Source of the DNA: Sedimentibacter sp. zth1
GTDB taxonomy: Bacteria; Bacillota; Clostridia; Tissierellales; Sedimentibacteraceae
Assembly (NCBI RefSeq): GCF_017352195.1
Contig: NZ_CP071445.1
Span: 1,302,001 to 1,366,000, forward strand
Direction of reading: 5' to 3'
DNA length: 64,000 bases
The notes beneath the pieces were generated by a model. The model did not search any database. It had not been told where the DNA came from and saw nothing but the letters and a program-made list of their open reading frames with translations. The position numbers and the translations under genes were made by a program. Position 1 is the first letter of the stretch; every line of letters begins with the position of its first letter. Of the stretch, positions 34,035 through 42,067 are shown piece after piece.

Positions 34035-34241
34035 ATGATAAAAATAGATACATGTGGAACATCATGTCCACAACCAATATTAATGACAAAAAAATCAATT
34101 AATAATGATACTAAAAATATAGAAGTAATTGTAGATAACAATACTTCAAAAACTAATGTAAAGAAATACTTAATTAACCAAGGATTCAATGTTATCATAG
34201 ACGAAAATAAAGATAATTTTGTTGTAAGAGGTTCTAAATAG
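34035..34241 (+). CDS. TusA/SirA-like sulfur (selenium) carrier protein
   Basis: 68 residues. The active-site motif CGTSCPQPILMTKKSI places the conserved CPxP cysteine at residue 11. It resembles the N-terminal half of YedF. The start is ATG 34035, 8 bases after GGAGA; an earlier ATG 15 bases upstream overlaps the ribosome site. It presumably takes the chalcogen brought in by YedE. It lies 26 bases after yedE and two before the next gene. Confidence 0.88.
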   Translation: MIKIDTCGTSCPQPILMTKKSINNDTKNIEVIVDNNTSKTNVKKYLINQGFNVIIDENKDNFVVRGSK

Positions 34242-34242
34242 C

Positions 34243-34485
34243 ATGAATTATATCGTAATATTCTTTTCTCAATCTGGAGCAATAAAATTTAACAAACAAA
34301 TGATTAATAAAGGTATTAAATGCATATTATCTCCAACTCCAAGAACATTAAGTTCAAGCTGTGGGACTTGTGCAAATATACTCTTTGAGAGTGATATAAA
34401 TGAATTAATTGAAGACGAGATAGAGAGCATATATTCAGTTGATAACAAAAGAAATTATATGTTATTATTTGATAATCACAATTAA
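34243..34485 (+). CDS. DUF3343 putative selenium/sulfur relay protein
   Basis: 80 residues. The family core is SPTPRTLSSSCGTC, with Cys40 and Cys43. DUF3343 proteins accompany YedE and YedF in anaerobes with selenium metabolism. The gene starts two bases after the TusA-like gene and has no separate clear ribosome site, so coupling is likely. Confidence 0.85.
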   Translation: MNYIVIFFSQSGAIKFNKQMINKGIKCILSPTPRTLSSSCGTCANILFESDINELIEDEIESIYSVDNKRNYMLLFDNHN

Positions 34486-34486
34486 A

Positions 34487-34516
34487 TAAAGGAGCTTTAA
34501 ACAGCTCCTTTATTAT
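34487..34516. terminator. bidirectional terminator between the yedE operon and marR
   Basis: Stem AATAAAGGAGCT / AGCTCCTTTATT with a 6-base loop. It overlaps the last codons of the convergent marR gene. Confidence 0.8.
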
Positions 34517-34982
34517 CTTTGTTTCTCAATTTGTCGATTTTATAGTTAAGATATAACTGATAATTGCCTAGAAACTCATTTACAATATCTAATTCTTCAT
34601 TAGTATATTTATCAAAAAATAGAGTACTTCTTTTCTCCCAATCGACATGCCATTGCTCGTGTACTTTATATAATTCGCTACCTTTATCAGTCAATCTAAA
34701 ATATATTTCTTTTTTATTGCAATCTAATTGATAACTTACTATGACATTCTTCTCCATCAATTTTCTTGTAATCTTACTGATAGCACCTCGAGTCATATTC
34801 ATTTTTTCAGCAATCTTGGTAACATTAGCATATTCAATTTTACCTATTATATCAACGCAATGAACCTCTGAATTACAGAAATTACTCATCATGTCTTTTT
34901 CAGTTAACTTTTGTATAGTTTTAATTTTTTCATCAATACTGTTGAACTGTTTAAGTACAGCAATTAAAGTAGATTTATTCAA
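34497..34982 (-). CDS. MarR family transcriptional regulator
   Basis: 161 residues. Winged helix with recognition helix EKMNMTRGAISKITRKLMEKNVI (about 59-81) and wing VSYQLDCNKKEIYFRLTDKG. It follows the MATE gene by 26 bases on the same strand, so it probably controls that pump and itself. TTG start at 34980-34982, 8 bases after GGAGG. Confidence 0.88.
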   Translation of the reverse strand: MNKSTLIAVLKQFNSIDEKIKTIQKLTEKDMMSNFCNSEVHCVDIIGKIEYANVTKIAEKMNMTRGAISKITRKLMEKNVIVSYQLDCNKKEIYFRLTDKGSELYKVHEQWHVDWEKRSTLFFDKYTNEELDIVNEFLGNYQLYLNYKIDKLRNKDNKGAV

Positions 34983-35008
34983 AATCTATTCCTCCCTAGT
35001 TTACACGC

Positions 35009-36355
35009 TTAGTTATTTTTATAAAGCCAATTAACTTTTTTATAATATATTATTAATATAATAGCACTTAAAACCCAAGTTACTGGCCACCCCATAAATA
35101 CAAATCTTATGTTATTAAATATTTTAGCTGTTACAGTAATCCATATTACCCTACAAACACACCAACATGAAACCATAACATACATAGGCACTTTAGTAAG
35201 TCCTGCACCTCTCATAACTCCAGCTATAGTATGTGAAATTGCTAATAATAAATATCCTGGAACTACAGTGTTCATCATTAATTCACCAATTGCTATAAAA
35301 TCTTGATTATCTGTAAATATAGACATGATTTGTGGTCCAAATATAATTAATAAAACTGATACAAATAATATTGTACTACAACTCATAATTAAACCTATTT
35401 TAGCTCCTTTTTTGACTCTCTCATATTTTTTAGCTCCAATATTTTGACCTACAAAAGTTGTTAAAGCCATTGAAAAACTCATTACAGGCATTAAGGCAAA
35501 TCCAGCAACCTTAGTATAACATCCAGCACCAGCCATTGCAACTTTACCAAAACTATTGATATTAGCCTGAACTACAACATTTGAAAATGATACTACGGCA
35601 TTTTGAATTGCACTTGGAAAACCAATTTTCAATATTTTTATTAGAATTTCTTTATAGAACTTAATTTTTTTTAAGTCTAGCTTATATGTTTGGTCTGTTT
35701 TTATCAATAATCTAATTGTCAAAATAGCACTTATAAATTGAGCTATTATTGTCGCATAAGCTACTCCAGCTATACCAAAATTAAATACTGCAACAAACAA
35801 TAAATCTAGAACTATATTTAATACAGATGATATAATAAGAAAATATAAAGGATGTTTAGAATCTCCTACAGCCCTTAGCATACCCGTGCAAATGTTATAA
35901 ATAATTAATCCTAATATACCAGCAAAAAAAATTTTTAAATATAAAATACTATCTGGCATAACTTCAGGGTCAACATTTACCCATTTCAATATAATTGGAG
36001 TTAATAGTACACCAATAATTGTGACAATTATTCCTGAAACTATAGTAAGTGCAAAAGTTGTATGAACAGCTTTATGTACACCAAGCTCATCCTCAGCTCC
36101 AAAGTAGTTAGAAATTACAACTCCACCGCCCATAGATAACCCCATAAAAAAACTAACCAATAAATTTATTACAGCTCCACTTGAATTTACTGCTGCCAGT
36201 GCATTATCTCCTATAAAATTTCCTACAACTATACTATCCACTGTATTGTATAATTGTTGAAATATGTTACCAATAAGTAACGGTGTTGAAAAATACAATA
36301 ATTTCTTAAAAATACTTCCTTCTGTCATCAATCCTTTTTGTTTTGTGCATTCCAT
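35009..36355 (-). CDS. MATE family efflux transporter
   Basis: 448 residues with twelve membrane helices. The family features GNIFQQLYNTVDSIVVGNFIG, LAAVNSSGA and a duplicated second half (FVGQNIGAKKYERV) are clear. It exports drugs or metabolites in exchange for Na+ or H+; the substrate is unknown. The start is ATG 36353-36355 behind GAGG; 24 further codons upstream read through the promoter and operator and are not likely translated. Confidence 0.9.
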   Translation of the reverse strand: MECTKQKGLMTEGSIFKKLLYFSTPLLIGNIFQQLYNTVDSIVVGNFIGDNALAAVNSSGAVINLLVSFFMGLSMGGGVVISNYFGAEDELGVHKAVHTTFALTIVSGIIVTIIGVLLTPIILKWVNVDPEVMPDSILYLKIFFAGILGLIIYNICTGMLRAVGDSKHPLYFLIISSVLNIVLDLLFVAVFNFGIAGVAYATIIAQFISAILTIRLLIKTDQTYKLDLKKIKFYKEILIKILKIGFPSAIQNAVVSFSNVVVQANINSFGKVAMAGAGCYTKVAGFALMPVMSFSMALTTFVGQNIGAKKYERVKKGAKIGLIMSCSTILFVSVLLIIFGPQIMSIFTDNQDFIAIGELMMNTVVPGYLLLAISHTIAGVMRGAGLTKVPMYVMVSCWCVCRVIWITVTAKIFNNIRFVFMGWPVTWVLSAIILIIYYKKVNWLYKNN

Positions 36356-36379
36356 ATATATGCGCCTCACTATAATATA

Positions 36380-36397
36380 TTGTTTCTTAAGATACAA
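36380..36397. promoter_or_regulatory. palindromic operator, probable MarR site
   Basis: 18-bp palindrome TTGTTTCTTAAGATACAA with a single asymmetric pair, 25 bp before the MATE start. On the minus strand its left part can serve as -35 (TTGTAT) with TATAGT 17 bases further as -10, so binding would block RNA polymerase. Confidence 0.6.
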
Positions 36398-36440
36398 TAT
36401 AATACTTTTTTGTTTCCTTGTCAACATAATGTTACAACAT

Positions 36441-36477
36441 AAAAAAAGTTGTAGGCTATTTAACTCACCTACAACTT
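36441..36477 (-). terminator. terminator of gdhA
   Basis: Stem AAGTTGTAGG (36446-36455) / CCTACAACTT (36468-36477), then T7 on the minus strand. Confidence 0.85.
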
Positions 36478-36545
36478 CTTAAAATATTTAAGTTCACTTA
36501 TTAAGTGCCTCTTAATATAGGTCTACATTTTTATAAAATTTGTTA

Positions 36546-37892
36546 TTAGATAATACCTTGAGCCATCATTGCAGCTGCAACTTTTTTGAAACCAGCTAAG
36601 TTAGCGCCAGCAAATAAGTTGTATCCTAAACCAACTTCTTCAGCAGCATCAGCAGACATTTGATGAATATCATGCATAATTCTTACTAATTTGCTATCTA
36701 CTTCTTCAGCAGTCCAAGATAATCTCATTGAGTTTTGACTCATTTCAAGAGCTGAACAAGCAACACCACAAGCATTAACAGCTTTTGATGGAGCAACTAC
36801 CATATCTTTAGACATTAAAAATGCTACTGCATCATTTGTAGAAGGCATGTTAGCAACTTCTATAAAGTATTTAACTCCGTTATTAGCTATTTGTTCTGCT
36901 TCTTTCATTCTAATTTCATTTTGGAATGCACTTGGCATACAGATATCAACTTTTCTACCCCAAGGTTTTTCTCCAGGGAAGAATTCAACGCCAAATTTAT
37001 CAGCATAATCTTTAACTTTATTTCTGTTAGAAGATCTCATTTCTAACATATAATCAATTTTTTCTTCTGTAACAACACCATCTTTATCATATATATATCC
37101 GTCTGGTCCTGATAAAGTAACAACTTTTGCACCTAAAGCAGCAGCTTTTTTAGCAACTCCCCATGCAACTTGTCCGAAACCTGAAATAGCTATTGTTTTT
37201 CCTTTTATAGTATCTTTTTGATGATCTAATACTTCATTTAAGTAATAAACAGCACCATATCCAGTAGCTTCTGGTCTTCCTATACAGCCACCAAATGATA
37301 ATCCTTTACCAGTAAATGTACCGTTTTCGAAAGCTCCTCTTAATCTCTTATACTGTCCATACATATAACCAACTTCTCTTCCACCAACACCCATATCTCC
37401 TGCTGGTACATCTATGTCTGGTCCAATATGTCTATATAATTCACTCATGAAAGCTTGACAGAATCTCATTATTTCTCCGTCAGATTTTCCAGTTGGATCA
37501 AAGTCAGAACCACCTTTGCCTCCGCCTATTGGAAGACCTGTTAATGAGTTTTTAAATGTTTGTTCAAATCCTAAAAACTTCATTGTACTTACTGTAACAT
37601 TTTTGTTAAATCTAATACCACCTTTGTATGGTCCAATAGCACTGTTAAATTGTACTCTGTATCCTCTGTTAACTTGTACATTTCCTTGATCATCTACCCA
37701 TGAAACTCTAAAAGAAATTTGTCTTTCAGGTTCTACTAATCTTTCTAATAGTCCTGCTTTTTCATATTCTGGATGAGCTTCAATTGCTGGTTCTAATGAA
37801 GATAAAACTTCTTCAACTGTTTGAATAAATTCTTCTTCACCGGCATTTCTTACTTTTACTTGATCAATAACTCTTTTAATATAAGCGTTCAT
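36546..37892 (-). CDS. gdhA: glutamate dehydrogenase
   Basis: 448 residues, the hexameric bacterial type. PYKGGIRFN (near 88), FKNSLTGLPIGGGKGGSDFDP (near 112), PAGDMGVGGREVGYM, and the Rossmann motif SGFGQVAWG (near 239) are all present. It interconverts glutamate and 2-oxoglutarate with ammonia. This may serve amino-acid fermentation or ammonia assimilation; the cofactor is not evident by eye. Codon use looks like a highly expressed gene, GGAGG is strong, and the mRNA leader is long. Confidence 0.96.
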   Translation of the reverse strand: MNAYIKRVIDQVKVRNAGEEEFIQTVEEVLSSLEPAIEAHPEYEKAGLLERLVEPERQISFRVSWVDDQGNVQVNRGYRVQFNSAIGPYKGGIRFNKNVTVSTMKFLGFEQTFKNSLTGLPIGGGKGGSDFDPTGKSDGEIMRFCQAFMSELYRHIGPDIDVPAGDMGVGGREVGYMYGQYKRLRGAFENGTFTGKGLSFGGCIGRPEATGYGAVYYLNEVLDHQKDTIKGKTIAISGFGQVAWGVAKKAAALGAKVVTLSGPDGYIYDKDGVVTEEKIDYMLEMRSSNRNKVKDYADKFGVEFFPGEKPWGRKVDICMPSAFQNEIRMKEAEQIANNGVKYFIEVANMPSTNDAVAFLMSKDMVVAPSKAVNACGVACSALEMSQNSMRLSWTAEEVDSKLVRIMHDIHQMSADAAEEVGLGYNLFAGANLAGFKKVAAAMMAQGII

Positions 37893-38270
37893 TAATGAAT
37901 ACCTCCAAATATATTTAATTAATTATAATCTTAACAATTAACCTCAATTTTTTTTACAAAAAATATAAGTAATTGATGTAATAATAATATATCATTACTA
38001 TCTAATTATAGCAAAATAGCTTGTCTTTACAACCTAAATTTGATTGTAATATATTAATTATTTGTTATTATATGTATATAAAATTAGCAATTATACTATT
38101 TATAGTATTTTATTAATTATTTGTTAATATTTTTAATTTATAGTTAATAATATATTAAGTATTTGTAACACTAGACCGATTTATTTCTTTTTTTTGCTTT
38201 TAAAATATATTAAATACAATTATAATCGTATTCAATATATTTTCGGTACTAAGAAATGACATTTTATTAA
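37893..38270. other. long AT-rich regulatory region upstream of gdhA
   Basis: No gene is supported. It holds the gdhA promoter and a leader of roughly 100 bases. A direct repeat ATTAATTATTTGTTA occurs at 38051-38065 and 38112-38126; the second continues as TTTGTTAATATTTTTAA, half of a Rex-type site (TTGTTAA-N4-TTAACAA). Rex control is speculative. Confidence 0.45.
38005..38032 (-). promoter_or_regulatory. probable promoter of gdhA
   Basis: On the minus strand TTGTAA (38027-38032), 16 bases, TATAAT (38005-38010). Confidence 0.6.
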
Positions 38271-38310
38271 CAAAACAAAAAGCAAAGGTAATCCCTTGCT
38301 TTTTGTTTTG
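38271..38310 (-). terminator. terminator of rex
   Basis: Stem CAAAACAAAAAGCAA / TTTGCTTTTTGTTTTG around a short GC-containing loop, T-rich on the minus strand. Confidence 0.75.
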
Positions 38311-38317
38311 TTTTATT

Positions 38318-38953
38318 TTATTGTTGTTTTTTGTTATAATAATATGTCAATGAAAATAGACTCTCATTTAGGTGCACATTTTCAATAACTACATCTTTGG
38401 ATACTTTAATATCTGTAGGTGCAAAATTCCATATACCCCTAATTCCATTTTCTACTAAGACATTTGCTGTAGCTTGGCACGCATTTTTAGGTGTGCAAAT
38501 AACTGCTAGGTCAACTGCATTATGTTCTAAAAAATCAGCTATTTCATCAATATCCTGAATTATCACATTTCTAATTGATAAACCTACAATCTTAGGATTC
38601 TTGTCAAATATTGCTACAAGTTTGTAACCATTTTCATAAAATCCTGTATAATTCGCAATTGCTTGACCTATATTACCTGCTCCAACAATAATAATATTAT
38701 AGCTTTTATCCGTTCCGATAATTTTTCCTATTTCATTACTTAAATTGTATACATCATAACCGAAACCTTGTTGTCCAAATCCTCCAAAATTATTTAAATC
38801 TTGTCGTATTTGAGATGCTGAAAAGCCAGTCATTTGACTTAATTCTTTTGAAGACGTTTTATAAATGTCTTTTCTTAGCAGTTCCTTTAAATATCTGTAA
38901 TATTTAGGCAATCTTCGTATTACGGCAGATGAGATTTTTTTTTCCTTATCCAT
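38318..38953 (-). CDS. rex: redox-sensing transcriptional repressor Rex
   Basis: 211 residues. The N-terminal winged helix (SSAVIRRLPKYYRYLKEL, then SASQIRQDLNNFGGFGQQGFGY) binds DNA. The Rossmann domain with GAGNIGQAI (91-99) senses the NADH/NAD+ ratio. The C-terminal swap helix is present. It usually represses fermentation genes. Start ATG 38951-38953 behind AGGGGGG. Confidence 0.96.
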   Translation of the reverse strand: MDKEKKISSAVIRRLPKYYRYLKELLRKDIYKTSSKELSQMTGFSASQIRQDLNNFGGFGQQGFGYDVYNLSNEIGKIIGTDKSYNIIIVGAGNIGQAIANYTGFYENGYKLVAIFDKNPKIVGLSIRNVIIQDIDEIADFLEHNAVDLAVICTPKNACQATANVLVENGIRGIWNFAPTDIKVSKDVVIENVHLNESLFSLTYYYNKKQQ

Positions 38954-39082
38954 AAGCCCCCCTAAATTTAAAATATACATCAAATACATTTTACCATATT
39001 TTAAAGCTTTTGCAACATTTTTTTATCAATTAGCAACAAATTTATGTATTTGATTTATTAAATTTAAATAAATTATACAACT

Positions 39083-40801
39083 TTATTTCGAAGGTATTAC
39101 AATAATTTGATTAGGGAATATCAAGTTAGGATTTTTAAGTTTGTTGTATTCAGCAAGTATTTGCCATGTTGTATTATATTTTTGAGCTATTCTCCACAAA
39201 CAATCTCCAGATACAACTATATATGTTATATCTTCAGTTTTTTCTGGTTCTGTTACTACTAGTTCTACTTCTTTGGTAACAACTTCTATTCTTCCAGAAA
39301 CTTCACAACCTTTTGTACCATTGACATTTAAATATCTAGCAATTATTTCTTCATATGAGCCAAATTCAGCAATTACTAATTTTCCATTAAATACTTCATA
39401 ACCATCTCCACCGATTGCTAAATAATCATTTAATGCAACAGTGTATGTTTTTGCTAGCTCTTCAGCAGTATCAATTAATTCACCATTAATAGTTACTTCT
39501 TGTACTCTGTTTCCAGGTTCTAAGTTTTCAGCAAATTTAAATGTTAATCCACTAACTTGTAAAAATCCACCTTTTGTTGCTGGATATCCTGCCACTGATA
39601 ACTCAAGTGCTTGAATAATTTCGCTACCTGTTAATTCTACAACTTGCATTCTATTTCCAAACGGGAATAATTTAGCTAAATCGCCTTGTGTTATATCCCC
39701 TACTGGAATAGAAATTCTGATATTACCACCATTTACAAACGCTATGTCAGCTTTAGTTTCATTTCTAACAGCATCTGCAGATAAGTTTCCTAAATTAGTT
39801 TCTTTTGTTCTAACATTTTCTCTAGCTCCATCTAATTCAATATCAGTTTTAGCAACAACTTCTGAAAAAAACTCTTCATTTTCTGAAGATATAGAATCTA
39901 AAACAGCTTGAACGTCTGCATCTGCTTCTACATCAGTCATTTCTTTTGAACATAATAATTTAGCTTCTTTATTAACAATTTTGCCATTAGAAATTTCAAT
40001 ATTAACAATTCCTAAATTTTTATCATATTCACCAGTTTGAGCTATTAAAGTATTATTAACTAATTTACCATCTTTTAGAGCTGTATGACTATGACCATCA
40101 ATGATTACATCAATTCCATCAACTTGCTCTGCAATTTTATCAGATGTAATTTCTGTACTTTTATCTAATCCAACGTGTGTTATTGCTATAATTATATCTG
40201 TTTTATCTTGTAACTCTTCAACTATTTTTTTAGCAGTTTCTATTTCATTAGCAAATGTTATACCTTTAACATTATTAGGACTTGTTTTAAAAGTAGTTTC
40301 AGTTGTTGTTAAGCCAAATATACCAACTTTAACTCCATCAATCTCAACTATTTTGTAAGGATCAAATAGATTTTTATTATTCGAATCATATATATTAGCA
40401 CTTAACATTTCAAACTCAGCCATATCTTTTAATTCTAATAATCTTTCATACCCATAATTAAAATCATGGTTTCCTGGAACCATAAAATCATATCCAACGG
40501 CATTTAAAACCTTTACTGCTCCTTCACCTTTACTTATGTTAATGATTGGCAAACCATGTAGTGTATCTCCAGCATCAACTACTAAAGTGTTAGGATTTAA
40601 TGCCTTTTGCTCTTTTATAAGAGTAGCAATTTTGGCAAAACCAAATCCTCCATCTGAATCTAATACTCTAGCATGAGTATCGTTAGTATGTACTATAGTT
40701 ATAGTTTTTGTTTCTGGTGCTACATCTTCAGCAAAAGCGAATGAAAAGCTACTTAAAATCAACATTACAACTAAAGATAAGCTTAAAAGTTTTTTCTTCA
40801 T
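39083..40801 (-). CDS. secreted 5'-nucleotidase/UDP-sugar hydrolase family protein with C-terminal LysM
   Basis: 572 residues. Signal peptide 1-24 (cut after FAFA). A calcineurin-like metallophosphatase domain shows HTNDTHARV, DAGDTLHG, GNHDFNYG and DGHSHT. The 5'-nucleotidase C-terminal domain shows NLSADAVRNETKADIAFVNGGNIR and LNDYLAIGGDGY. A LysM module (about 527-570, YIVVSGDCLWRIAQKYNT) would bind peptidoglycan. It probably salvages nucleotides at the wall. The ribosome site is folded into a hairpin, listed separately. Confidence 0.92.
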   Translation of the reverse strand: MKKKLLSLSLVVMLILSSFSFAFAEDVAPETKTITIVHTNDTHARVLDSDGGFGFAKIATLIKEQKALNPNTLVVDAGDTLHGLPIINISKGEGAVKVLNAVGYDFMVPGNHDFNYGYERLLELKDMAEFEMLSANIYDSNNKNLFDPYKIVEIDGVKVGIFGLTTTETTFKTSPNNVKGITFANEIETAKKIVEELQDKTDIIIAITHVGLDKSTEITSDKIAEQVDGIDVIIDGHSHTALKDGKLVNNTLIAQTGEYDKNLGIVNIEISNGKIVNKEAKLLCSKEMTDVEADADVQAVLDSISSENEEFFSEVVAKTDIELDGARENVRTKETNLGNLSADAVRNETKADIAFVNGGNIRISIPVGDITQGDLAKLFPFGNRMQVVELTGSEIIQALELSVAGYPATKGGFLQVSGLTFKFAENLEPGNRVQEVTINGELIDTAEELAKTYTVALNDYLAIGGDGYEVFNGKLVIAEFGSYEEIIARYLNVNGTKGCEVSGRIEVVTKEVELVVTEPEKTEDITYIVVSGDCLWRIAQKYNTTWQILAEYNKLKNPNLIFPNQIIVIPSK

Positions 40802-40807
40802 AATAAA

Positions 40808-40842
40808 ATATCCTCCTAATTTTTTGTTAATTACGAGGATAT
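40808..40842 (-). promoter_or_regulatory. leader hairpin covering the ribosome site of the 5'-nucleotidase gene
   Basis: In the mRNA, AUAUCCUC (40842-40835) pairs perfectly with GAGGAUAU (40815-40808), which is the ribosome binding site AGGAGGAUAU, across a 19-base loop. The structure could hide the site until bound or melted. Confidence 0.5.
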
Positions 40843-40897
40843 TGTATATATAAAATTATAAAAATTCAAGTATAATTTGGTAAATTTTTTATTATCT

Positions 40898-42055
40898 TTA
40901 ATATGTTGCTCTAATTAAATTTACATCATCAATAAAATTGTTTACACTATACATAATTAACACATCATCAAAATCACAAGTTTCCATGATTTCACTCACT
41001 TTTTTAGAGTTTGATCTAAGATCAAGTACATATACCTCATCATAATTGTATGTCAAATATGGTACAAAAGAGTTTCCGAATGAATCTTTTATGATTAGCA
41101 CTTTTGTTTTTTTATCTTCAGATTTATTTAATGAACCCTTATTCTTAATTACAGTTAAGTCATTATTACCATATATAAACGCAGCATACTTATCGCGAAC
41201 ATTAAATTTTTCATAATCATAAATATCCTTATATTCTTTATCACCTATCAGCATATTTGCAATTTCAACATCATAATAAGTTATATCATCAAACTGTGCA
41301 TTGAATTTTTTTGCTTTTGAATAATAAGTTCCTAAGAAAAATTCAACTTCATTAGTCTTCAAATCATCTACATCAACATATTGTTTATCGACACTTTTCA
41401 TAAAATCTATATAAGCATAATATGCACCAAGTGTTGTCCAGTGGTGATCTGTCTTATAATATATATATTCATTTTCGTGCTCATTCATTAAGCTAAGAAA
41501 ATCTAGTGTAGTTACATTATCATAAGTTGAATATTCATTGTAAACATTCTCTATTAAACCTGCTTGATTATATAATTTTAACCCTAGGGGTAATTTTTCT
41601 TTTAATACCTCATATGAGTTAGGTATAAGTGCAAATTTGATATTAGCATCACTGTACATCTCTATAAACTTTTTGATACTTTCAATGTTCCTTTTTAATT
41701 GTTTTTCATTGATATTTTGAGTTTTATCTAATAAATACCCATCTTTTCCATAAACAATTCCATTATTTTCAGTCTTTCCTAAATAAAATTCAGATCTAGA
41801 CTTTAAGTTAATCCACTTATTTCTAAATAAAAATTGTTCATTTATATAGCGTTCATATTTTGGTACATACTCATTTTTTACAAACTTATCGTATGAAAAT
41901 TCTGGCGTCATCTGTAAAAATTTATTTTCAAGGTCTGAAAATTCTTTATCTGGTGATATTATATCAATAATGGTAAAAGACAATATAAAGGTGAAAAACA
42001 ATAATAGTAAAGGATAATTCTTGAGTTTTTTTATTTTGTTAAAATAATTTTTCAT
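40898..42055 (-). CDS. DHHW family protein (AlgX/AlgJ-like SGNH O-acetylation partner)
   Basis: 385 residues. One N-terminal membrane helix (about 15-33), then an extracytoplasmic SGNH-like domain. It has YYKTDHHWTTLGAYYAY, the DHHW motif, and KVLIIKDSFGNSFVPYL, carrying the candidate nucleophile serine. It sits 12 bases after an MBOAT gene on the same strand, so the pair probably O-acetylates a surface or secreted glycan. Start ATG 42053-42055 with GGAGG 8 bases upstream. Confidence 0.88.
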   Translation of the reverse strand: MKNYFNKIKKLKNYPLLLLFFTFILSFTIIDIISPDKEFSDLENKFLQMTPEFSYDKFVKNEYVPKYERYINEQFLFRNKWINLKSRSEFYLGKTENNGIVYGKDGYLLDKTQNINEKQLKRNIESIKKFIEMYSDANIKFALIPNSYEVLKEKLPLGLKLYNQAGLIENVYNEYSTYDNVTTLDFLSLMNEHENEYIYYKTDHHWTTLGAYYAYIDFMKSVDKQYVDVDDLKTNEVEFFLGTYYSKAKKFNAQFDDITYYDVEIANMLIGDKEYKDIYDYEKFNVRDKYAAFIYGNNDLTVIKNKGSLNKSEDKKTKVLIIKDSFGNSFVPYLTYNYDEVYVLDLRSNSKKVSEIMETCDFDDVLIMYSVNNFIDDVNLIRATY

Positions 42056-42067
42056 ACATTCCACCTC

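Noticed and set aside
36356-36427. Upstream start adding 24 residues to the MATE transporter
   Set aside because: The extra codons run through the palindromic operator and the probable -10 box, and ATG 36355 has its own GAGG site.
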